DNA from: a virus | Length of the DNA: 39,694 nt | Direction: 5' to 3' (one strand) | IMG/VR virus record: IMGVR_UViG_3300043436_004340 | Span: 1-39,694 of that record | Part shown: positions 29,858-37,313 of the stretch, piece after piece | How the letters are laid out: each line of letters opens with the position of its first letter | Position numbering within the stretch: position 1 is the first letter of the stretch | Program-made: the position numbers and the translations under genes | Notes under the pieces: model-generated | Seen by the model: the letters and a program-made list of their open reading frames with translations, nothing else | The model's database searches: none | What the model was told of the DNA's origin: nothing

Positions 29858-31895
29858 CAATCCCATCCAAACAAACTTTACTGCGGGTGAATTAACTCCT
29901 AAACTTAAGGGGCGGGTAGATCTTTCTAAGTATGCCAACGGCGTACAAACTTTAAAAAACTTCACGGTATATCCACAAGGTGGAGCAACAAGGCGCACTG
30001 GAACTAAGTTTATTAGAGAAGTAAAAACAAGCGCTAATTTTACACGTCTTATTCCTTTTGAGTTTAGCACGGTACAATCCTACATTTTAGAATTTGGTAA
30101 TCAGTACATTAGATTTTATAAAGACGAAGGAATTATTGTTGATGGTAGTAGTGTACCTATTGAAGTAGTTACTCCCTACACAGCGGCGCAACTTTCTGCA
30201 ATACAGTTTACGCAAAGTGCAGACGTTCTTTATTTAGTTCATCCAAACCATGCACCAAGAAAGTTAAGCAGAACAAGCCATACAGCCTGGACACTTACTG
30301 AAATTGACTTTTTTGATGGTCCTTATCTTGAACAAGACAAGTCAGGAAAAACTATTTCTGCATCTCATGCTACAGGCACTGTCACATTAACAGCGTCAGC
30401 CGCTTTATTTGCGGTAACAGATGTCGGTCGTCTTGTAAGACTTCGCCACAGTACAACAACTTGGGGCTGGGTAGAAATAACAGCTTTTACAAGTGCAACA
30501 GTTGTCACTGGAACGGTAAGAGGTCAACTTGGCGGCACGGGAGTACAAAGTAAGTTTAGACTTGGTGCCTGGAGTACAACTACTGGTTGGCCATCAACAA
30601 TTACATTTTTTCAAGAAAGACTTGTATTTGGAAACACCGTAACAAATCCACAAACTATTTGGTTAAGTTATGCGGGTGACTATGAAAACTTTGCTCCTAC
30701 AGGAGATACCGTTTATCCAGCAAGTTTAACAGTTACTGATTCTAACGCAATTAGTTATGCTTTGTCTTCAAACCAAGTCAATGCAATTCAGTGGTTAGAG
30801 TCTTCTAGTGTCCTTGTTATTGGAACAGCTGGCGGTGAATGGATTGCAAGACAAGCTTCTACGGCGCAACCTTTGTCGCCAACAAACTTTGAAATTGTAA
30901 TTCAAAGTAGTTTTGGTTCTAAACTTATTCCAGCAAAACGCATTGGCCAAGCTATTTTGTTTATTCAAAGATCTGGTCGTAAAATCCGCGAAATGCAATT
31001 TGATCTTAATGCTGATAGTTACATTGCAAAAGATCTTTCAATACTCAGTGAACACCTGCTTCCAAGTAATGGATCAGCTGTAGATGTTGCATATCAAGCA
31101 GAACCCGATGGTATTTATTGGATTGCAACCTCTACCGGAAGACTTATTGGTGTTACCTATCTTAAAGATCAAGATGTTGTTGCTTTTCATCAACATGAAA
31201 TTGGCGGAGCATTTAACGGCAGTATTTCAGCTGTTGAAAGTCTTGCAACAATACCAAATCTTGCTGGTAATGCTAATTCTCTTTACATGATTGTAAAAAG
31301 AACAATCAATGGAAGCACTAAGCGCTATGTTGAAGTACTTTCAGATACTTTTAGACCAACTAACGTAGAAGATAAAAGCTTTGTTTTTCTTGATTCATCA
31401 CTAACCTACAGTGGAGCAGCCACATCTACAATTTCCGGACTTTCTCACCTTATTGGGCAAACCGTTGGCGTAGTTGCAAACGGAGCTTTAAGACCTAACG
31501 CTGTAGTTGCGGGTGACGGGACAATTACGCTTGCCAGAAGTTGCACAACAGCAACAGTGGGTTTACCATATACTTCTGTTATTAGAACTTTACCTTATGA
31601 AGTTGGCGGACAAGCAGGAACTGCTCAAGGTAAACCTACGCGGGTGCACAAGATTGGCGTTAGAGTGCTTGATAGTATAACGTTTAAAACAGGGTCATCC
31701 TTGGATAATCTATACACAAAGGAGTTTAGACAATACAATGACCCTATGGACACTTCTCCACCTTTGTTTACGGGTGATAAGTTTGTATCCCTTGATCAGT
31801 CATATACAGAAAATCCTTCATTCTATATTGTGCAAGATTCTCCTTATCCTTTGACTGTCTTGGCGTTAATGCCGGAATCAGTAGTCTATAAGTAA
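29850..31895 (+). CDS. Tail tubular protein B (nozzle)
   Basis: 681 residues from a GTG at 29850. The start NPIQTNFTAGELTPKLKGR and KYANGVQTLKNFTVYPQGG are hallmarks of podovirus tail tubular protein B (T7 gp12-like). The rest is beta-rich with FFQERLVFGNTVTNPQTIWL and the late LLPSNGSAVDVAYQ, as in nozzle proteins. It forms the lower tail tube. The gene ends 1 bp before the next. Confidence 0.9.
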   Translation: MRSNPIQTNFTAGELTPKLKGRVDLSKYANGVQTLKNFTVYPQGGATRRTGTKFIREVKTSANFTRLIPFEFSTVQSYILEFGNQYIRFYKDEGIIVDGSSVPIEVVTPYTAAQLSAIQFTQSADVLYLVHPNHAPRKLSRTSHTAWTLTEIDFFDGPYLEQDKSGKTISASHATGTVTLTASAALFAVTDVGRLVRLRHSTTTWGWVEITAFTSATVVTGTVRGQLGGTGVQSKFRLGAWSTTTGWPSTITFFQERLVFGNTVTNPQTIWLSYAGDYENFAPTGDTVYPASLTVTDSNAISYALSSNQVNAIQWLESSSVLVIGTAGGEWIARQASTAQPLSPTNFEIVIQSSFGSKLIPAKRIGQAILFIQRSGRKIREMQFDLNADSYIAKDLSILSEHLLPSNGSAVDVAYQAEPDGIYWIATSTGRLIGVTYLKDQDVVAFHQHEIGGAFNGSISAVESLATIPNLAGNANSLYMIVKRTINGSTKRYVEVLSDTFRPTNVEDKSFVFLDSSLTYSGAATSTISGLSHLIGQTVGVVANGALRPNAVVAGDGTITLARSCTTATVGLPYTSVIRTLPYEVGGQAGTAQGKPTRVHKIGVRVLDSITFKTGSSLDNLYTKEFRQYNDPMDTSPPLFTGDKFVSLDQSYTENPSFYIVQDSPYPLTVLALMPESVVYK

Positions 31896-31896
31896 T

Positions 31897-32346
31897 ATGT
31901 CATATTGCATTGTTGACTTTACAAAAGAGCATTGTGACTATTTAAGAAGTAAAACCCCCGAATTTACTTACCCAGGTTCTTCAGAAGCGTACGTTAAAAG
32001 TATAACAGAAAACTTAAGTCCAGCACGCACTGTAATTCATTTTTCAGGAGAAATACTTTTTTCCCTAGGTCAATACATTAAATGGCCAGGAGTGGCTGAG
32101 TCGTGGACAATCCTTCCAGAATCAACTAGGCTTAAGTATCCAAAAATTCTACACAAAGCTACGTTAGAACTTTTAGATTTGGGTTACAAGCAATATGGTT
32201 TTCATAGAATTGAAACAACCGTTCTTGCTGGGTTTGATGCAGGACATCGGTGGGCAAAACATTTGGGTTTCATAAATGAAGGACCTATGTATTGTTATGA
32301 TTCTAATAAACAGACTCACTACCGGTACGCTAAAATATATCCTTAA
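31897..32346 (+). CDS. Internal virion protein A-like (GNAT fold)
   Basis: 149 residues. The C-terminal half, LELLDLGYKQYGFHRIETTV, then AGHRWAKHLGFINEGPM and YRYAKI, is a GNAT-type acetyltransferase fold as found in T7 gp13-like proteins. No complete acetyl-CoA signature (RxxGxG/A) is seen, so it may be only a structural relative. Its place after tubular B and before other internal proteins matches the T7 order. Confidence 0.7.
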   Translation: MSYCIVDFTKEHCDYLRSKTPEFTYPGSSEAYVKSITENLSPARTVIHFSGEILFSLGQYIKWPGVAESWTILPESTRLKYPKILHKATLELLDLGYKQYGFHRIETTVLAGFDAGHRWAKHLGFINEGPMYCYDSNKQTHYRYAKIYP

Positions 32347-32347
32347 A

Positions 32348-32884
32348 ATGGCTATTCCCATATTTGCAATTGCTCAGTTAGGAATGATGGCATATGGGAT
32401 GTATACATCTTACCAGGGTAATAAGCAACAGCAAAATGCTGCAAACGAAGAAGCTCAGCAGCAAAAAGCAGCTTATGATTATAACTCTCGGGTAGCAGAG
32501 TTTAATGCTCAAACCTCCATTGATCAAGCAAACTTTGATGCAAGCAGGTTGCGTAGAAGAAACATGAAAGCCATGGGGACAATGAACGCGCAAGCCGCGG
32601 GTCTTGGTCTTCTTGCAGGAGGAGGTACTTACGAAGATGTCAAATTTGATAGTCTTGTCCAGGGAGAACTTGACGTTATGGCAAGACAATATCAAGGACA
32701 AATTGAAGCAAATAGATACAAACAAGAAGCACAGCTTCAGTCTTATTATGGTCAAACAACTCTTACACGTGGAGCAAATCAAGCAAGTGCTTTAAAAACG
32801 CAAGGTCAGTCAGAACTTCTTGGCAACGCTGCTAACATGACTTCCTTTTTTGTAAAATCTAAACTTAATCCTGGGTTTAACTAA
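32348..32884 (+). CDS. Internal virion protein B-like
   Basis: 178 residues from the ATG at 32348, 1 bp after the previous stop; an upstream in-frame Met at 32276 would overlap that gene. A short hydrophobic N-terminus (IPIFAIAQLGMMAYGMYTSY) precedes a long Gln/Ala-rich helix, as in T7 gp14-like ejection proteins that insert into the outer membrane. Overlaps the next gene as TAATG. Confidence 0.75.
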   Translation: MAIPIFAIAQLGMMAYGMYTSYQGNKQQQNAANEEAQQQKAAYDYNSRVAEFNAQTSIDQANFDASRLRRRNMKAMGTMNAQAAGLGLLAGGGTYEDVKFDSLVQGELDVMARQYQGQIEANRYKQEAQLQSYYGQTTLTRGANQASALKTQGQSELLGNAANMTSFFVKSKLNPGFN

Positions 32885-35103
32885 TGGCTCCTCCACTCAC
32901 ACAAATTGATTCAACAGGTTCAGTCAACACGGGGTCTGTTGGCCCACAAGCAAGTCCTGAAGGTTTTACCACGGCTTCCGGACTTCTTGGCAGAGCCCAA
33001 CAGCAAATGGGCAACGTAATAACTGAGGGTACTCTAAAAATATCTCAGTCAATACAAGATCGTCAGCAGCAAGACGAAACTCTTTGGCTTGCAAAAACTG
33101 AAGCAAACACTCGCGAATTTTGGGTTAATCGATACAATGATCTTTCTAAAGATACTTCTGAAGGTTTTTCTGAAAGAGTAAGCAACGAGTATAAAACCTA
33201 CACTAAGGATCTTATTGCGTCTGCACCTTCTAAAGAAGCCAAAGATCTTTTGGGAATTAAACTTCAAAACTTTGGATCAACTCTTTTAAGCAATGCTTTT
33301 AAAGAAGAAGCGGCAACGCGGGTAATGGCTGTCAACAACGATCTTGAGCTTATTGCAGGATCAAACGCCATGGTACTTGCTGTCCCAGGCGGTTACGACA
33401 AACTTGACGAAATTAGGACTGAAAATAAAAACCTTATTGCTTCAATGGCTGGAAGGGTTGAAAATGTTGCAGATAAAATTCAAAAAACAGATTCAATCTT
33501 GATTAAGTCGGCTCTTGAAGGTCTTATTCAAAACGGCAAGGGCGCGCAAGCATTAGCAGACATTGAGTCTGGTAGATTTTCAGGATCTTTAAACGCTAAT
33601 GAAGTTCTTACAATCCGCAATAAGGCCATGAACTCCATTGAAAATCAAGGGACTCTTAATCTATCTCAGGCCAAGGACTACGCTAAAAATACTTTGAGTG
33701 TAATGGAAACAACCGGCGGTCTTCCTCAAGGAACACCTGATATTGATACTGCAGTAAAGCAGTATGGTGAGTTTTTTGCTGGCAAACCTGAAAAGCAAAA
33801 ACTTGCACAAGACGAGTTTAAGGGTTTGCTAACTGCTGAAAGTGCAGCCTTTGGTTATTTGCAAGCGGCAAAAACAATGCCCTACAACGCCGCCGCAGTT
33901 CTTATTGAAGGATTAAAACCAAAGTCTGACGATCCTCAGTACGCTGATAAACTTGCAATTTACAATCAGACTGCTGCGTCATTTGCAAAATACGGTAAAC
34001 TTCTTGAAGAAGATCCTGCATCTGCAGTTAATAATACGGCTTCAGTTCAAAGTAGTTTAATTGAGTTTCAAAAAGCCACAGACAAGCTCCAAGCAGGATC
34101 AGGCACTCAGCAAGAACTTAATACTGCTCAAGAAAATTATTTCCAAACCGTACTTGCTGCTCAGGAAATTGCAGGTGTTCCTAAATACAGGCAAACTGTT
34201 ATTAGTAAAACAGCGGCTGAAGATCTTGTTGCTTCAATTAAAAACTCCACCATTGATTCTGTTGAAGAGGAGTTTAATCAAATGCAAAACCTTTACGGAA
34301 AGCATTTTGGTTCTGTTCTCAACTACATGACTAGACTTCCTGGTGAATCAAAACTTGATTCAAGATACCAAATGCTTGCAACGCACTTAAACAAACCGTA
34401 CACCGGTGAACTTGTAAGAGCTTTGCAAGCAGATCCTAAAGAACTTGATAAACTTATTGCAGACGACACCATTGTAAAAGATCTTACAAAAAACGTAGCG
34501 CTTAACGGAGCAACACTTCAGTTTCAAGAAGCCGTCCTAAACGCGGGATCAAACGTTGATTTTGTAAATGGCGCAGTATCCGCTGCTACAAGTTACGCAA
34601 AATATAAATACGCGTACTCAAAGACTGGAGTAAAAGATTCCTCATCAAGTTCAGCTCAAACACTTTTTGGTACAAAGTTTGATTACGGAAAAGTTAATGG
34701 ACATAGTTTTGCTATACCAAAGCAAAAACCTGACGGTTCATCTTATAGTCCTGAAGAGATTTCAAAAATTAGCAACGTTTTAAATGCGTTTCTTTCAAAA
34801 CTTCCAAATGAAATAAAACCTGAAAACCTTGATGGATTTAAAGACACCCCTGATAACAGAGTTGCTGCCCAAGACTACATTAAAAGTATGCGGACTATGG
34901 GTTTTTGGGCAAACTCAAACGACTTTAGTGGAGTTACCTTTATAATGAATCCAGACCTTAAGTACTCTCTTGAAAAAACAAAACTTGGCTTTGTTGATAA
35001 CAAAGGCAAAAAGACTGGAGCTCTTTACTATTCATTTGAAGACATTCTTAAAATGGAAGTACCAAAAGAAAGGTCTTATCCAAGTGAACTTCTAGGATTC
35101 TAA
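32884..35103 (+). CDS. Internal virion protein C-like
   Basis: 739 residues, mostly alpha-helical, close to T7 gp15 (747). It starts with a Ser/Gly-rich segment, then SGLLGRAQQQMGNVI and long helices rich in Ala, Gln, Leu and Lys with few motifs. Position and size support an ejection/core protein forming part of the trans-envelope channel. It overlaps the next gene as TAATG. Confidence 0.75.
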   Translation: MAPPLTQIDSTGSVNTGSVGPQASPEGFTTASGLLGRAQQQMGNVITEGTLKISQSIQDRQQQDETLWLAKTEANTREFWVNRYNDLSKDTSEGFSERVSNEYKTYTKDLIASAPSKEAKDLLGIKLQNFGSTLLSNAFKEEAATRVMAVNNDLELIAGSNAMVLAVPGGYDKLDEIRTENKNLIASMAGRVENVADKIQKTDSILIKSALEGLIQNGKGAQALADIESGRFSGSLNANEVLTIRNKAMNSIENQGTLNLSQAKDYAKNTLSVMETTGGLPQGTPDIDTAVKQYGEFFAGKPEKQKLAQDEFKGLLTAESAAFGYLQAAKTMPYNAAAVLIEGLKPKSDDPQYADKLAIYNQTAASFAKYGKLLEEDPASAVNNTASVQSSLIEFQKATDKLQAGSGTQQELNTAQENYFQTVLAAQEIAGVPKYRQTVISKTAAEDLVASIKNSTIDSVEEEFNQMQNLYGKHFGSVLNYMTRLPGESKLDSRYQMLATHLNKPYTGELVRALQADPKELDKLIADDTIVKDLTKNVALNGATLQFQEAVLNAGSNVDFVNGAVSAATSYAKYKYAYSKTGVKDSSSSSAQTLFGTKFDYGKVNGHSFAIPKQKPDGSSYSPEEISKISNVLNAFLSKLPNEIKPENLDGFKDTPDNRVAAQDYIKSMRTMGFWANSNDFSGVTFIMNPDLKYSLEKTKLGFVDNKGKKTGALYYSFEDILKMEVPKERSYPSELLGF

Positions 35104-37313
35104 TGTACAACGGCTTTTTTGAATCTATTTATGACAGCCAGACAACGGCTCAAAAAATACCCAGAAAACTTTCTGTTAGTAATTTAGACGCTTTTGGAGC
35201 AACGGTAGATTCTATTGGCTCGCTTACAATGGCGGCCTTTGACTTTTATAATCTTGAAGAAGCTAAGGACCCTTGGTGGAGTGATAGAGCTCCTTCAGTA
35301 AAGTTAACGGTTGATGAAGCCAATAAAAAGTACGGCATTGCTGGTAAATTATCCTTTGATTCTGAGATTCGTGAAGATGCTGCAAAGCTGATGTATGATC
35401 GTAAAAACAAGGAGATTTCTACAGAGCAAACTCTTTCGCTAAGAACTCCAGGGCAGACTCTCATGTCGATACCTCAAAGTATTGCGGCATCAATTCTTGA
35501 CCCCGTTAATCTTGCCGCTTCTTTTATTCCTATTGTCGGTGAAGCACGGTTACTTAAACTTGGACAGACTGCCTTTAATGTAGCAAAACCAACCTTGGCA
35601 GTTCGTGCTGGAGCCAAGGCAATTGCAGGCGCAGCAAACGCCGCAATAACCACGGCTCCTATTCAAATGGCAACTGCTGGTCTCCTTAGTGAGTACCAGG
35701 CTGATTACGACATGAACTCTGCCCTTGTCGATACTGCCTATGCTGCCGTTGGTGGAGCCATTCTGCACACGGGTCTTGGTCTTGCTGTAGATCAGATCCG
35801 AGGTGCAAGGTTAAAAGCGCTGACAGCAAAACCTGAAACGAAGGTAACTGTTGCTGCAAACGCCGCAGCTGAACTAGCTTCTGGTAAGCCAGTTACAAGC
35901 GCAGAGACTCTTCTTAGTCTTGATCCAAACAATGTAAAGGCCGAGGTCCAAGTTCAGAATATTGCAGACGTTGTCGTTGAACCTGGTAGAGTAGAACCTG
36001 TTGATCCTGCTAAGCCTTTTGGCGTAGGTGAAATTCCTCAGCACTACGTTGCAGATTTTAAGTTTGATCCTAATGCTCTGCCTGTAAAAACTCCGCTTCT
36101 TTTAAATAATCCAAATGCCCCAGAAGGATATGAAGTAGTTTCGTTTAATAAAAAATACTTTGGAGATCAACCAAATGTTTTTGCTCAACCAGGAGCAATA
36201 ACTCCTGACGATGTTGGTAGTTTTGTTTCTGGCCACCCTAATCTAGGTAATCTGCTTAACCCTAAAAATCAAAAAAGCCTTATTGAAGTTTGGCAGTATC
36301 TTGCAGATCTTGGACTAAAGCATGATGACATTGATTGGACAATACCTTATTATAAAAAAGTAGGAAACAGACCAAAAGATAAGTTTGGTATGCCTATTCG
36401 CGGTGTGCAAAGTCAAGTTTTCTTTTTGACGGGAGATAAATCTGGATACGTTGTAAAAATTAGTGGTCAATTTTCTGGAGAAGCTCCAATTGATCTTGAA
36501 ATTCCTGGTCTTACTACAGTTGCTGTAAATGAAAAACTTATTGATCTCCCCGGGGGTTCAAAGGTCCGAGTGCAAGTTGGTGAAAGAATCTACGACGTAA
36601 AAACCCTTGGAACAATTAAGCACATAGCCACTGAAAAAAATATTTCAGTAAAAGAAGCTATGGAGTTTTACAAAAACCTCGCTGACAATGATAGAGCTGA
36701 CGCGACTATTAGGGCTGAAAAAACCATTGAAGAAGTCAATGAGGAAGTAAGAAATGACATACGTCGCAAGTTTAAAGAAAAAAACTTTGAAATTGCTGAC
36801 GGACTTAACAACTCTGGAAACTACGGCGCTCGCCTCCCTGAAAACTTTAACAACCCTCTTACAGGACTTATTTTAGACACGGGCGGATTTCAGTGGGCAA
36901 AACCTGATCAAATAAAGCTTCTTGCTCTTCAAGAAATTCGCGCACAAAACGCTGCCGCGGTGCAGGCTGAAAGAGAAGCACAAAATTTACAAAAGCAGAT
37001 TGAAGATCTTCTTGCTCGCAGAAGCGCAGCACCTAAAGATGAAAGCACTTGGTGGCAGCCAGGCGATAACGCTCCTATCGAGGTTCCTGCTAAAGATCTT
37101 GTTGCCCAAACCGGAATACGTCCTGAAGACGCTAACCTTGATGCAAGAATGGTTGCACAAGATGCCGAAGAAATTATTGCACAATTTAGAGCCGAAATGA
37201 GTGAAACTGATTTAAATGTTCTTAAGGACTTTGATAGACTTGCTAAAGAAGCTGAGGGCGCAGAAGTCGGTTTCTTACAAGCTGCAAACTGCGTAATTAA
37301 CAATCTACTATAA
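35103..37313 (+). CDS. Ejection protein, N-terminal portion of the split large core protein
   Basis: 736 residues. The first ~235 residues resemble large core proteins: ASILDPVNLAASFIPIVGEA, then AAITTAPIQMATAGLL and AYAAVGGAILHTGLG, with glycine-rich hydrophobic helices. Residues ~300-560 form a separate region of unknown kind (FGMPIRGVQSQVFFLTGD, YVVKISGQFSG). The end, LKDFDRLAKEAEGAEVGFLQ, is helical. It overlaps the next gene as TAATG. In related phages these two frames appear to make one larger protein. I see no transglycosylase motif. Confidence 0.65.
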   Translation: MYNGFFESIYDSQTTAQKIPRKLSVSNLDAFGATVDSIGSLTMAAFDFYNLEEAKDPWWSDRAPSVKLTVDEANKKYGIAGKLSFDSEIREDAAKLMYDRKNKEISTEQTLSLRTPGQTLMSIPQSIAASILDPVNLAASFIPIVGEARLLKLGQTAFNVAKPTLAVRAGAKAIAGAANAAITTAPIQMATAGLLSEYQADYDMNSALVDTAYAAVGGAILHTGLGLAVDQIRGARLKALTAKPETKVTVAANAAAELASGKPVTSAETLLSLDPNNVKAEVQVQNIADVVVEPGRVEPVDPAKPFGVGEIPQHYVADFKFDPNALPVKTPLLLNNPNAPEGYEVVSFNKKYFGDQPNVFAQPGAITPDDVGSFVSGHPNLGNLLNPKNQKSLIEVWQYLADLGLKHDDIDWTIPYYKKVGNRPKDKFGMPIRGVQSQVFFLTGDKSGYVVKISGQFSGEAPIDLEIPGLTTVAVNEKLIDLPGGSKVRVQVGERIYDVKTLGTIKHIATEKNISVKEAMEFYKNLADNDRADATIRAEKTIEEVNEEVRNDIRRKFKEKNFEIADGLNNSGNYGARLPENFNNPLTGLILDTGGFQWAKPDQIKLLALQEIRAQNAAAVQAEREAQNLQKQIEDLLARRSAAPKDESTWWQPGDNAPIEVPAKDLVAQTGIRPEDANLDARMVAQDAEEIIAQFRAEMSETDLNVLKDFDRLAKEAEGAEVGFLQAANCVINNLL

